Origin: a virus
IMG/VR virus record: IMGVR_UViG_3300046012_000491
Span: 1-27,552 of that record
Strand: one strand, 5' to 3'
Length of the DNA stretch: 27,552 bases
The position numbers and the translations under genes were made by a program. The notes beneath the pieces are model-generated. The model saw only the letters and a list, made by a program, of their open reading frames with translations, was not told where the DNA came from and ran no database searches. Below, piece after piece: positions 8,350 to 16,224 of this stretch; the stretch's first letter is position 1; the number at the start of each line of letters is the position of its first letter.

Positions 8350-8932
8350 TGCCTACGCGACGGCCGCCGAATACCGCACGCAAACGGACAAGTCCAGTAC
8401 TGCCGACGACACCACGATCGCCAGCGAGCTGACTGCCGTGTCGCGCTACATCGATAAGCGGCTCGCGCGCCCGCTCGGGTTCAGCAAGGACGCCACGGCG
8501 GTCGCGCGCGTGTACGTCATGGGACGACCGTTGCGCATCGATGTGGATGACTACGTCTCGGTGAGCAGCGTGGAAGTCGGCGACCACTACAGCCAGGTTT
8601 ATGATTCCGCGCTGGCCACGTCGGCCTATGCGCTCTTGCCGCGGGCGGCTGCTCAGCAACCGGAGCCGCAGCCCTATCGGCAGATCGAGTTCCTCACGAA
8701 CTGCCCGGGCTACCAGCAGCTCGTGCGCGTCACCGGCATTGGCGGGTGGCCAGCGGTGCCCCCGGCGATAAAGGCCGCGTGCATCGAACTGACGAGCATC
8801 CTGCGGCTGGAGTCGGCGCGGGCAACAAACAAGGTCAACGCCATGGACCAGGTGCTGAGCACGAGCCGTGTGGCGCAGAACATCATCGACGAGCTCTTGC
8901 GCGTCTATCGCAACAAGGCGGCCATCATCTGA
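8336..8932 (+). CDS. Head-tail connector (adaptor) protein
   Basis: A 198-residue protein that probably docks under the portal ring. The start is set at the ATG at 8336, preceded by GGAGGA, rather than an in-frame ATG at 8303, because the family begins with the helix DAYATAAEYR. The early helix bundle (ASELTAVSRYIDKRL), a beta region with GRPLRIDVDDYVSVSSVEVG, and the closing WPAVPPAIKAACIELTSI helix match head-tail connectors of the gp6 type. It overlaps the next gene by the single A of TGATG. Confidence 0.82.
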   Translation: MALSDAYATAAEYRTQTDKSSTADDTTIASELTAVSRYIDKRLARPLGFSKDATAVARVYVMGRPLRIDVDDYVSVSSVEVGDHYSQVYDSALATSAYALLPRAAAQQPEPQPYRQIEFLTNCPGYQQLVRVTGIGGWPAVPPAIKAACIELTSILRLESARATNKVNAMDQVLSTSRVAQNIIDELLRVYRNKAAII

Positions 8933-9282
8933 TGGTTACGAAGCAACGGAATATCCGGGTTGCCGGGCTGGATGAGCTCGAAAAGAAACTGGGCGCGGAC
9001 TTCCTCTTCCAGCCTGAGATTGAGGACATTCGCGGGACCATCGTGAAGCGCATCATGCGCGGTGGTAAGGGGCTGGGAGCTCAGCGAAACCAGATCACCG
9101 CCCAGCCGGAAGACCTCGGCGCCATCGTCGAGACGACCCTTACGAACCCCCGCAACACGGGTAAGGCGTGGGGCCACAAGAACCAGCGAATCGTTGGCTC
9201 GATGGCTCCGCGCGTGTTCGCGAAGGCCGCCAGGAACATCGAAGCGCGCTGGGCGGCTGAGTCTGGCGGGGGTCTGTCCTGA
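8932..9282 (+). CDS. Neck / tail completion protein, HK97 gp10-like
   Basis: A protein of 116 residues. The ATG at 8932 overlaps the connector stop (TGATG), which decides the start over longer in-frame options. The sequence begins with IRVAGLDELEKKL, the typical first helix of gp10-like neck proteins, and ends with a basic region with VGSMAPRVFAKAARNIEARW. By family and position it probably binds between connector and tail. It overlaps the next gene by one base. Confidence 0.75.
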   Translation: MVTKQRNIRVAGLDELEKKLGADFLFQPEIEDIRGTIVKRIMRGGKGLGAQRNQITAQPEDLGAIVETTLTNPRNTGKAWGHKNQRIVGSMAPRVFAKAARNIEARWAAESGGGLS

Positions 9283-9743
9283 TGGACATTCGCAGCGTGC
9301 ACGCGGACCTCGTCACGCGCCTGGCGACGCTGGCCATCACCGCGCCGGCGACGGCGAGCATCAAGCGCGTCTACAAGTACGTGCCAAAGCTTTCCAAAGC
9401 CATCACCGACTACCCGTGCATCTTCCTCACCTACGGGCTTGAGCAGGTGCTGTTCATGCCTTCGTTCACCGAGCAGCAGTACACGATCCATATCCAGATG
9501 TTCATCGGCAAGGTGGAGGCCGAACAGGACATCAGCGCGGACGTGGCGAGTGCCTTTCTCGATGCGCTCGTGACCAAGCTCTCTCAGTCGCAGCGGTTGG
9601 GCGGCACGGTGAGCGTTATCCGCGGCCTCCGCGGCTCATCGCCAGACACGCTAACCGGGCTGGAGTGGGCGGACGTGGACTTCGTCGGCCTTGACCTCTT
9701 CCTCGACGTCACCCTCAAAACCGCTATGGAGCATGCAGCATGA
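9282..9743 (+). CDS. Tail terminator-like protein
   Basis: A protein of 153 residues that probably caps the tail tube and joins it to the neck. It has an N-terminal helix (VHADLVTRLATL), strands around DYPCIFLTYGLEQVLFMP and YTIHIQMFIGK, and a later VDFVGLDLFLDVTL strand, a pattern usual for tail terminator proteins. It lies between the gp10-like neck protein and the tail tube gene, which is where the tail terminator belongs. The ATG at 9282 overlaps the previous stop. Confidence 0.72.
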   Translation: MDIRSVHADLVTRLATLAITAPATASIKRVYKYVPKLSKAITDYPCIFLTYGLEQVLFMPSFTEQQYTIHIQMFIGKVEAEQDISADVASAFLDALVTKLSQSQRLGGTVSVIRGLRGSSPDTLTGLEWADVDFVGLDLFLDVTLKTAMEHAA

Positions 9744-9988
9744 GCTATCAACTGACCGCCTTTGCGAAGACACGGGAGCCACTCAACCGCGTGCCCTGGC
9801 GCGATCTCAGCGATGAGGAGTTCGCTGTCGCGAACGCGTTGTATGACGGGCTCCTTGAGGAGCGCGGCTACTTCGAGCCCGAAGCGCCAACCAGTGAGGA
9901 TTCCTCACAGGTTGCCACCGAGCCGACGCGCATTCGCGGCCGGCGCCATGTAACTGAAGACGCGGCAGCGCCCGCAGAGGAGGACTGA
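9740..9988 (+). CDS. Small acidic protein before tail tube
   Basis: A protein of 82 residues, starting in an ATGA overlap with the tail terminator gene. It is acidic (DLSDEEFAVAN, EERGYFEPEAP, final AAPAEED) and low in complexity near the end. Small proteins with a DLSDEEF-type string occur in tail modules of related phages. The function is unknown. Confidence 0.6.
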   Translation: MSYQLTAFAKTREPLNRVPWRDLSDEEFAVANALYDGLLEERGYFEPEAPTSEDSSQVATEPTRIRGRRHVTEDAAAPAEED

Positions 9989-9989
9989 G

Positions 9990-11369
9990 ATGACCGAGAA
10001 CACGCTCGAGGGCCTGCGAATCAACCAGTTCGGCTTTGAGACTGTCAAAGCCACGGGCACGCTGACCCTCGCAACCCAGCCGACGGCGGCCGACACCATG
10101 ACCATCGGCACGAAGGTCTATACGTGGAAGGCTTCCGGCGCGGCTGCGGACGGAGAGCTCAACGTGGGTGCCGACCTCGCGGCGGCCAAGCTCAATGCGG
10201 TCGCCGCCATCAACGGCACGGACAGCATCAACGACCCGCACCCGGACGTGAGTGCGTCCGCGTTCAGCGTGAACGTCTCCACCCTTACGGCACGCCGCGG
10301 CGGCACGCTCGCCAACGCCATCGCCCTCACCGAAACGTTCACGGACGCCGGCAACGTCTTCAACGCGGTGCTCCTCGGCGGCACGACCGCCGGGAGTTTC
10401 GCTCGCGGGACGGCGGTGGCGTCGACTTCGAAGATCGCGATTGAGAAGCTCGATTGGGATGACGCCGACGAGAACATCTACCGCCCGCAATTCGCCAACG
10501 GTCTGCTGATGCGCAACCGCGGGCACGCCACGGCTGTGCAGCATGGCACCGGGTTCAGCTGCTCGGACCAGCCGATGGTCTGGGAACAGCTCATGCACTG
10601 GCTGAGCATGGCGGTGACAGGCCTGCCCACGGTGGAGTTCGTCTCGGGCTCGCCGGACGTGTACCGGTGGACGTTCACCCGCAATCCCATCACGAACCCG
10701 CAGCCGAACGCGGCCACCATCCAGCGGCGGTTCACGAACGGCACCGACGTCATCGACCAGCGCGCGGCCTACGCGATGATCAAGGACCTCACGCTCAAGT
10801 ACGCGCAGAACGAAGTGGTGAAGCTGTCGCTCAACGGCTTCGCGCGCAAGTTCGAGACGAGCACCATCACGGCGGCGCTCAGCCTGCCCACGACCGAGCT
10901 GGGCGTGTCGGCGCTGAGCACGGTCTACGTGAACGACTCCTGGGCGACCGTTGGCGACACGTTGCTGGCGGAGCAGGTCGTCGGCTGGGAGTTGGCCATC
11001 GGCACCGGGCTGATGCCGCTGATGACGGCCGAGGGGCGCACAAGCCTCGACTTCACCAAGCACCAGATCGACGCGCACAACGTCACCCTCGGGCTCAAGC
11101 TCACGTGCCTGCTCGACCCGACGAGCTACGCGACGGAGTCGGCGGCGGCGGCCGCGGGAACGATGCGCGCCATCCGCATCAAGGTGGCAGGCTCCGGCGG
11201 CCGACTGCTCACGCTCGACGGGCTCTTCCAGTACACGAAGCCGGCGCTGTTCAAAATCGGCGAGCAGGACGGCGGGGACATCGTCGACATCGAGCTCGAG
11301 GAGGCGACCGACCAGACGAACTTCTTCTCGGTCATCCTCGAGCATCCGACGGTGAACTCGCTCGCATGA
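9990..11369 (+). CDS. Major tail tube protein with inserted beta domain
   Basis: A 459-residue tail protein, larger than a minimal tail tube subunit (about 200-300 residues). Residues about 21-136 form an inserted Thr/Ala-rich domain (TLTLATQPTAADTMTIG, then AAINGTDSIN, then GNVFNAVLLGG). The flanking parts carry the tube-like core: NIYRPQFANGLLMRNRG, TGFSCSDQPMVWEQL, YRWTFTRNP, and the C-terminal GLFQYTKPALFKIGEQDGG followed by DQTNFFSVILEHPTV. The position between tail terminator and chaperone genes fits. The inserted domain resembles one in the hub/fibre gene further on. Confidence 0.8.
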   Translation: MTENTLEGLRINQFGFETVKATGTLTLATQPTAADTMTIGTKVYTWKASGAAADGELNVGADLAAAKLNAVAAINGTDSINDPHPDVSASAFSVNVSTLTARRGGTLANAIALTETFTDAGNVFNAVLLGGTTAGSFARGTAVASTSKIAIEKLDWDDADENIYRPQFANGLLMRNRGHATAVQHGTGFSCSDQPMVWEQLMHWLSMAVTGLPTVEFVSGSPDVYRWTFTRNPITNPQPNAATIQRRFTNGTDVIDQRAAYAMIKDLTLKYAQNEVVKLSLNGFARKFETSTITAALSLPTTELGVSALSTVYVNDSWATVGDTLLAEQVVGWELAIGTGLMPLMTAEGRTSLDFTKHQIDAHNVTLGLKLTCLLDPTSYATESAAAAAGTMRAIRIKVAGSGGRLLTLDGLFQYTKPALFKIGEQDGGDIVDIELEEATDQTNFFSVILEHPTVNSLA

Positions 11370-11557
11370 ACGCGTCGTTCATCCCGGTCCGGTGCCCGTG
11401 CTGCGATTACCTGTTGTTCGAAGCCGGGCCCGGGTTCGCCGGCCTCACGCGGCATAAATGCAAGCGCTGCCGGAAGCGCGTGTGGGTCTCCGGCAACGGG
11501 GCCGGACACACGCGCACCGGCATGGTGGACGCGCCGCAAGTCAGGATGGCCGGATGA
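11366..11557 (+). CDS. Com-like zinc-finger protein
   Basis: A protein of 63 residues starting in an ATGA overlap with the tail tube stop. It has two Cys-x-x-Cys pairs about 22 residues apart: VRCPCCDYLLFEAG and HKCKRCRKRVWV, with an intervening Gly-rich loop. This is the layout of the Mu Com family of RNA-binding zinc fingers, known as translational activators of the mom gene. No mom-like gene is in the window, so a regulatory role here is only an analogy. It overlaps the next small gene by ATGA. Confidence 0.7.
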   Translation: MNASFIPVRCPCCDYLLFEAGPGFAGLTRHKCKRCRKRVWVSGNGAGHTRTGMVDAPQVRMAG

Positions 11558-11799
11558 GGAAGTGTGCGGGTTGTGAACGGCGGCACGCCTGGCTCAATCG
11601 AAAGTTCGCTCAGGTGCTTGACGGTCGCATCCGAGGAATAGCTACAATGCATCATCAACTGCGCAGTTCGACCCCGAGCATAGCCCAGCAGCTCCCTCAC
11701 GCGAGCTCCGAGGAACGGCCAGCGGCGAACCTACCGAAAGGTGGTTCACGCCATGGCCCTTATCAAGAAAACCAACAAGCGACTCGAACACCCGACTGA
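11554..11799 (+). CDS. Small CxxC protein (Arg/Trp-rich)
   Basis: A reading frame of 81 codons, starting in an ATGA overlap with the Com-like gene. The first 20 residues, MRKCAGCERRHAWLNRKFAQ, match a motif common in tiny phage proteins (CxxC followed by basic residues and WLN). The rest is low in complexity and overlaps the following chaperone gene by 47 bases. The functional part may therefore be only the N-terminus. The function is unknown. A sigma-70-like promoter candidate lies inside this frame. Confidence 0.5.
   Translation: MRKCAGCERRHAWLNRKFAQVLDGRIRGIATMHHQLRSSTPSIAQQLPHASSEERPAANLPKGGSRHGPYQENQQATRTPD
11618..11648 (+). promoter_or_regulatory. Candidate promoter for the tail module
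   Basis: TTGACG (11618-11623) and TACAAT (11643-11648) resemble -35 and -10 boxes, with a 19-base spacer, which is longer than the usual 16-18. It would start a transcript about 100 bases upstream of the chaperone gene. It lies in the tail of a small reading frame. The match is by eye only. Confidence 0.35.
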
Positions 11800-12109
11800 A
11801 CCCGGCGCCTGGTTCGTCGTGCGGCTCCCGCTGAGTGCCGGCGACCTGGCCGCGATGCGCTCGGATGGCAGCTCGATTGCGATGTCACTCGACCTCGCCG
11901 CTGAGGTGATCAAGGAGTGGAGCTACGACGCTCCCGTCTCGCTCGATACAGTGAAGGACCTGGACGTTGATACGTTCACCTGGCTCTCTCGGGAGATTCA
12001 GGAGGCGAGCGGCATCCGGAGTGAGGACGAAAAAAAAGACTTCGGTTCCAGCTCCTCGCCCACTTTGGCGCTGGTCGAGGGCGATTCCCCGAAGAGCTCG
12101 GGTATCTGA
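11753..12109 (+). CDS. Tail assembly chaperone, unshifted product (gpG-like)
   Basis: A 118-residue product of normal decoding. The ATG at 11753 with GAAAGGTGG eight bases upstream is preferred over an in-frame GTG at 11741. It begins MALIKKTNKRLEHP, has a central strand and helix region (WFVVRLPLSAGDLAAM, LDLAAEVIKEWSYD) and reads through a run of A residues near codon 95 before stopping at 12107-12109. In lambda-like phages this gene makes a short chaperone, plus a frameshifted longer one, in fixed ratio during tail assembly around the tape measure. Position just before the tape measure gene supports this. Confidence 0.82.
   Translation: MALIKKTNKRLEHPTEPGAWFVVRLPLSAGDLAAMRSDGSSIAMSLDLAAEVIKEWSYDAPVSLDTVKDLDVDTFTWLSREIQEASGIRSEDEKKDFGSSSSPTLALVEGDSPKSSGI
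12031..12037 (+). promoter_or_regulatory. Slippery site for -1 frameshift (A AAA AAA)
   Basis: A run of eight A residues spans 12030-12037. In the chaperone frame, the codons GAA AAA AAA GAC present the heptamer A-AAA-AAA at 12031-12037. A -1 slip lets both lysine tRNAs re-pair perfectly, and the new frame, starting AGA at 12037, is open to 12270. This is the canonical arrangement of the gpG/gpGT programmed frameshift. Confidence 0.75.
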
Positions 12110-12270
12110 TCGAGATGGAATGGCTGCGCCGGCACGGCGTCATCGGCTGCTACGACGATTACGTCGGGCTGCCGTTCGTCGTGCTCGAGGACTCGCGCCT
12201 GTTGATGCAGGAGGAGTGGGCGCAGGAGCGCAAGCAGAGAGCGGAGGCGGAACGTGGCAACCGTCGCTGA
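12037..12270 (+). CDS. Frameshifted extension of tail chaperone (gpT-like)
   Basis: These 77 codons are read after a -1 slip at 12031-12037. The fusion from 11753 would have 172 residues. The extension contains GYLIEMEWLRRHGVIGCYDD, then LPFVVLEDSRLLMQEEWAQ, and a basic Arg/Gln/Glu tail, like the C-terminal parts of tail chaperones in other siphophages. An internal ATG at 12115 exists but would give only 51 residues, so the fusion is the better reading. The stop at 12268-12270 overlaps the start of the tape measure gene. Confidence 0.75.
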   Translation, partial: RLRFQLLAHFGAGRGRFPEELGYLIEMEWLRRHGVIGCYDDYVGLPFVVLEDSRLLMQEEWAQERKQRAEAERGNRR

Positions 12271-15200
12271 ACTGATCCTGCTTATCACGGGCAAGAACGA
12301 GGTTTCGAAGGTCCTCAAGGCTGCCGGCGGGGACGCGGGCAAGCTGGGCAAGGAGTTCGAGGACCTCGGGAAGAAGCTCGACGGCGCCTCGTCAAAGATG
12401 GCGGGTGTCGGAAAGGTCATCGCCGCTGGTGCTGCCATCGGGGTCACGTCGGCAGTAGGCCTCGGTGGCGCAGTGCTCAAGCTGGGCCTCGACTTCGATT
12501 CGGCCTATGACAAGATCCGCATCGGCACCGGCGCCACGGGCGACCAGCTGAAGGCGCTCGAAGGCAACTTCAAGACCGTGTTCACCTCGGTGCCAACGGA
12601 CATGGAGTCGGCCTCCACCGCTATCACCCAGCTGGCACAGCGCACGGGCGCGGCGGGCGGGACGCTCGAGGAGATGTCGAAGTCGGCGCTCAACCTGAGC
12701 AGGCTCACCGGCACCGACCTCGCCGGCAACATCGACAAGGTCACGAAGCTCGCGAACAACTGGGGAGTCGCGAACAAGGACGTGTCCTTCCTGATGGACA
12801 AGCTCTTCACGGCCGCGCAGAAGACTGGCGTGCCGATTCAGGAGTTGGTCGATGCGGTGCTGCAGGGGAGCCCGGCGTTTCGTGCGCTGGGTATCGGCAT
12901 GGACCAGTCGATCGCGATCATCGGGTCACTCACCAAAGCGGGAATCGACGCGGGGTCGGTCGTCCAGGGGCTCAATAAAGCCATCTCGCTGGCAGCGAAG
13001 GAAGGCAAGCCCGCGGGCGATGCCATCCGCTCGGTGTTCGAGGCGATCCAGAACGCCGTTTCGCCGACCGAAGCGCTCACCGTTGCGGTCGACATCTTCG
13101 GCACGAAGGCGGGCCCGAAGATGGCCGACGCCATCCGCTCCGGCGCCTTCAGCGTGGACCAGCTCACGGCCGCGGTGCAGGGGAGCCAGGGCGCCATCAA
13201 CCAGACGGCGAAGGACACGGACGACTTCGCCGAGAAGTTCACCATCCTGCGCAACAAAATCACGGTGGCGCTGGAGCCGCTGGCGAACCGTGTCTTCGAC
13301 GTCGCAAACCGCTTCACCGACTGGCTCATCCCGGCGCTGACGGCGGCGGGGCAGGAGTTCGAGACCGAGTTGCTCCCGAAAATCAAGGAGTTCCTGAACA
13401 GCGACGTGGTGCCGTTCCTCGAGCGGATGGCGCAGGGCTTCAAGGACAACCTCCCGGGTGCCATCAACGCGGTCAACCACACGCTCGCGAGCTTCATCAA
13501 CATCGTCGCCACAACGGTGACGGCCATCACCAGCGGCTTCAGCGCCATCGTCCGCATCATCTCCATTTCGATGCAGGCGGCGGCCACGGTCGTGAGCACG
13601 CTCGGCAAGGTGATTTACGAGGGCCTGTCGTGGATCAACCCGTTCGCGACGCACTCGCCGGCGCTCGTCGACCAGGTGCGCGATGGCATGGCGCTCATCG
13701 TCCAGAACTTCGGGCGGCTCGACGAAATCAATGGCAAGCTCGACGGCTCCGCGGCGGCCGTGCGCGGGTTCGAAGGCGCCATGACCAGCGTTGCCTCCGG
13801 GCTGCAGGCGGCGGACCTCGCCGGCACGATCGACAACATCAACCAGGCGGCCGGTGGGGAGGCGGCAGCGGCTTACGCTTCAGCGGCTTCGGGAGTGGAT
13901 GCGCTCAAGGCTTCGTACGACGCGCTGACGCCGTCCATCGAAGCGGCAAAAACCAAGCTGGACGATGCGGGCAAGGCGCTCGACGACATCAAGTCCAAGA
14001 TCTCGGCGGCGAAGGCGAGCTTCGACGACCTGTCCAACACGCCGCTGCTCGAAGAGAAGCCGTTCGACGCCAAGGCGAAGGCGATCGACACCGACATGAC
14101 CCAGCTGCAGCTGAAGATTACGAAGCTCAAGCAGCAGGGCCCGCTGGAGATCACAGACGCCAAGGGCAAGACGCAGGTAACAGCGCTCGGCAAGAGCGTC
14201 GAGACGTTGCAGCGGCAGCTCGACCAGATGGGGCTGGCGGCGCAGCAGAACGACCTCGAGAAGAAGCTCGCCATCGACCCGCTCAAGGACAAGCTCGATT
14301 CGCTCACGGAGACGGCGCCCAAGCCGTTCAATGAGCTGTTCGCCGGGATGGTGAAGGCGAAGGGTGAGCTCACGAACCTGACCGCGCAGCAGGCGGCGGC
14401 TCAGCCGGTGTACGACGCGGCGAAGGCGGCGCTCGACCTGCAGACGGCGGCGTACGACACGCTCGGCCAGAAGATAACCGAGCAGTCGGGCATCCTCGAC
14501 AAGTACGCGCAGATGGCCGCGACGGTGGTACAGCAGCAGCAGGCGGCGGCGCAGGCGGCAGAAGCAGCAGCCACAGCGGCCGGGCCACTTGCCGGACTGC
14601 CTGACGCCACTGGCGGGCCGAACCCCGCCGATGCGGTGGCGGATGCACAGAAGACGGCGCAGCAAGCGACAGCGGACGCAGCGGAGGCGGCGGCGAACAT
14701 CAAGCAGACGATGCAGGACATCCACGACGGCATCGACAAGGTGAAGGGGTCGTTCAAGGAATTGGGCGACTCGCTCAAGCACCTCAAGGAGTCGCTCGGC
14801 CCGATCGGCAAGTTCTTCGATGACTCGGAGCGAGCAAAGAGCCTGCTTATTGGGATGGCCGGTGGGTTCCTCATCGTCCAGGGCGCGGCCTTCGGACTGA
14901 AGACAGCGACCGCGGCCGTGCAGACGGCGACCGAGCTGTACAAGATTGCGACCACGGTTGCGGCCGGTGCGCAGTGGTTACTGAACATCGCCATGGACGC
15001 CAACCCAGCGGTGCTGATAGCGCTCGCTATCGTCGCGCTGGTAGCCATCCTCATCGTGCTCGAAGAGAAGTACGGGGTCGTGACCAAGGCCGTGAACGTC
15101 GCCAAGGACGCCTTCCAGGCGATCGCGAAGTTCGTGACCGAGAAGCTGGTCCCCGCGTTCACAACCGGAGGGATGGGCGCAGTGCTCGACTGGGTCGGCA

Positions 15201-15913
15201 AGAACTGGCCGATTATCGCCACCATCATCAGCGGGCCCTTCGCGCCGCTGGTGCTCCTGGCAACCGATGCGTTCGGCATCAGGAGCGCCATTGTTGGGGC
15301 TATTGGCGGCGCGCTCAAATGGATCGGGGACAACTGGCCCATCATCGCGACCATCATCTCGGGGCCGTTCGCGCCCATCGTTGCCTTCGCCACAGATGCG
15401 TTTGGCGTCCGCTCGGCAATCGTTGGCGCTTTCAACAGCATCCTCACCACGGCCTCGACGTGGGGCGGGAACCTCCTCACGTTCTTCACGAGCCTTCCGG
15501 GCAACCTGAAGTCAGCGTTCGGTAACGGCTTCGACTTCATCTGGGACGCCTTCAAGAGCGCCATCAACTACATGATCCGTGCCTGGAATGGGCTGTCGTT
15601 CTCACTGCCGGGCGTAGATACACACATCCCGAAAGTAGGGTTCATCGGTGGCTTCACGCTCAACACGCCGGACATCCCTCAGCTCGCAGCCGGTGGCATC
15701 GTCACGCGGCCAACGCTGGCGATGATTGGCGAGTCGGGCCCGGAGGCGGTTATCCCGCTAGGCCGCAACGGGAGTGGTGGCGGCGGGCTCACGGTGAACT
15801 TCAACGGGCCGGTTACGCTCGCACCTCCGGGCAGCCCCAAGGACCAACTGCAAACCGTGGGCTTCGCGGTCGCTTCCACGCTCCGCCGGCGCGGCATTCC
15901 GATGCTCACATGA
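12254..15913 (+). CDS. Tape measure protein
   Basis: A 1219-residue tail length ruler. The GTG at 12254 with GGAGG upstream is the start; it overlaps the frameshifted chaperone. The N-terminal part resembles phage tail minor domains (TALTV-type helices; GLGGAVLKLGLDFDSAYDKI; repeated TGVPIQELVDAVLQGSPAF). Long alpha-helical, Ala/Lys/Asp-rich coiled-coil stretches occupy the middle, and hydrophobic segments occur near residues 860-940. A 43-residue tandem repeat lies near the C-terminus, followed by the conserved GGIVTRPTLAMIGESGPEAV motif. With the known rule of about 0.15 nm per residue, the tail may be roughly 180 nm. Confidence 0.95.
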   Translation: MATVAELILLITGKNEVSKVLKAAGGDAGKLGKEFEDLGKKLDGASSKMAGVGKVIAAGAAIGVTSAVGLGGAVLKLGLDFDSAYDKIRIGTGATGDQLKALEGNFKTVFTSVPTDMESASTAITQLAQRTGAAGGTLEEMSKSALNLSRLTGTDLAGNIDKVTKLANNWGVANKDVSFLMDKLFTAAQKTGVPIQELVDAVLQGSPAFRALGIGMDQSIAIIGSLTKAGIDAGSVVQGLNKAISLAAKEGKPAGDAIRSVFEAIQNAVSPTEALTVAVDIFGTKAGPKMADAIRSGAFSVDQLTAAVQGSQGAINQTAKDTDDFAEKFTILRNKITVALEPLANRVFDVANRFTDWLIPALTAAGQEFETELLPKIKEFLNSDVVPFLERMAQGFKDNLPGAINAVNHTLASFINIVATTVTAITSGFSAIVRIISISMQAAATVVSTLGKVIYEGLSWINPFATHSPALVDQVRDGMALIVQNFGRLDEINGKLDGSAAAVRGFEGAMTSVASGLQAADLAGTIDNINQAAGGEAAAAYASAASGVDALKASYDALTPSIEAAKTKLDDAGKALDDIKSKISAAKASFDDLSNTPLLEEKPFDAKAKAIDTDMTQLQLKITKLKQQGPLEITDAKGKTQVTALGKSVETLQRQLDQMGLAAQQNDLEKKLAIDPLKDKLDSLTETAPKPFNELFAGMVKAKGELTNLTAQQAAAQPVYDAAKAALDLQTAAYDTLGQKITEQSGILDKYAQMAATVVQQQQAAAQAAEAAATAAGPLAGLPDATGGPNPADAVADAQKTAQQATADAAEAAANIKQTMQDIHDGIDKVKGSFKELGDSLKHLKESLGPIGKFFDDSERAKSLLIGMAGGFLIVQGAAFGLKTATAAVQTATELYKIATTVAAGAQWLLNIAMDANPAVLIALAIVALVAILIVLEEKYGVVTKAVNVAKDAFQAIAKFVTEKLVPAFTTGGMGAVLDWVGKNWPIIATIISGPFAPLVLLATDAFGIRSAIVGAIGGALKWIGDNWPIIATIISGPFAPIVAFATDAFGVRSAIVGAFNSILTTASTWGGNLLTFFTSLPGNLKSAFGNGFDFIWDAFKSAINYMIRAWNGLSFSLPGVDTHIPKVGFIGGFTLNTPDIPQLAAGGIVTRPTLAMIGESGPEAVIPLGRNGSGGGGLTVNFNGPVTLAPPGSPKDQLQTVGFAVASTLRRRGIPMLT
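15191..15448 (+). repeat. Tandem 129-base repeat in tape measure gene
   Basis: Two adjacent copies start at 15191 and 15320, each coding 43 residues with the pattern W-x-G-x-NWPIIATIISGPFAP, then ATDAFG-x-RSAIVGA. The second copy differs at scattered codons, so the duplication is not brand new. Hydrophobic repeats of this kind may span the membrane or line the tail tip. Confidence 0.85.
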
Positions 15914-16224
15914 GCTGGCAGGACTCAGGACTGAGGACTCAGAAGAGTGCGGTGGCGCTGTGGATGCGGTATCTGCGTTCGGCGACCGAGGGCTACGCTG
16001 CGGAGTGCGAGTGCGGATGGCGCGACGCGTGTGCCGAACTTAGCTGCCTGCGAGCCGTTGCCAGGGTGCATGTTCTCCGCAATCATCTCCCGCCATCCTT
16101 CAGCGTGGGGTGTACGGCCGATCGCGAGAAGGAGCGGTGGGACGGCCATCGCTGCGCGAGCGGTAGGTCGTATCAAGCTGCGCGTGCGGATGAGCTGCTC
16201 AGGACTCAGGCGGGGGTGCCATGA
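15910..16224 (+). CDS. Small Cys/His protein between tape measure and Dit
   Basis: A frame of 104 residues that starts in an ATGA overlap with the tape measure stop and ends by overlapping the next gene. The central AECECGWRDACAELSC stretch followed by HVLRNHLPPS resembles small zinc-binding C2H2-type proteins common in high-GC genomes. The N-terminal and C-terminal thirds look random, and the 9-base word AGGACTCAG occurs at 15920, 15934 and 16201. It is probably a minor accessory gene. Confidence is moderate because other frames are also open here. Confidence 0.5.
   Translation: MSWQDSGLRTQKSAVALWMRYLRSATEGYAAECECGWRDACAELSCLRAVARVHVLRNHLPPSFSVGCTADREKERWDGHRCASGRSYQAARADELLRTQAGVP

Noticed and set aside
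9807-11345. Long minus-strand open frame opposite the tail tube gene
   Set aside because: It is an antisense shadow with biased composition and no plausible start context.
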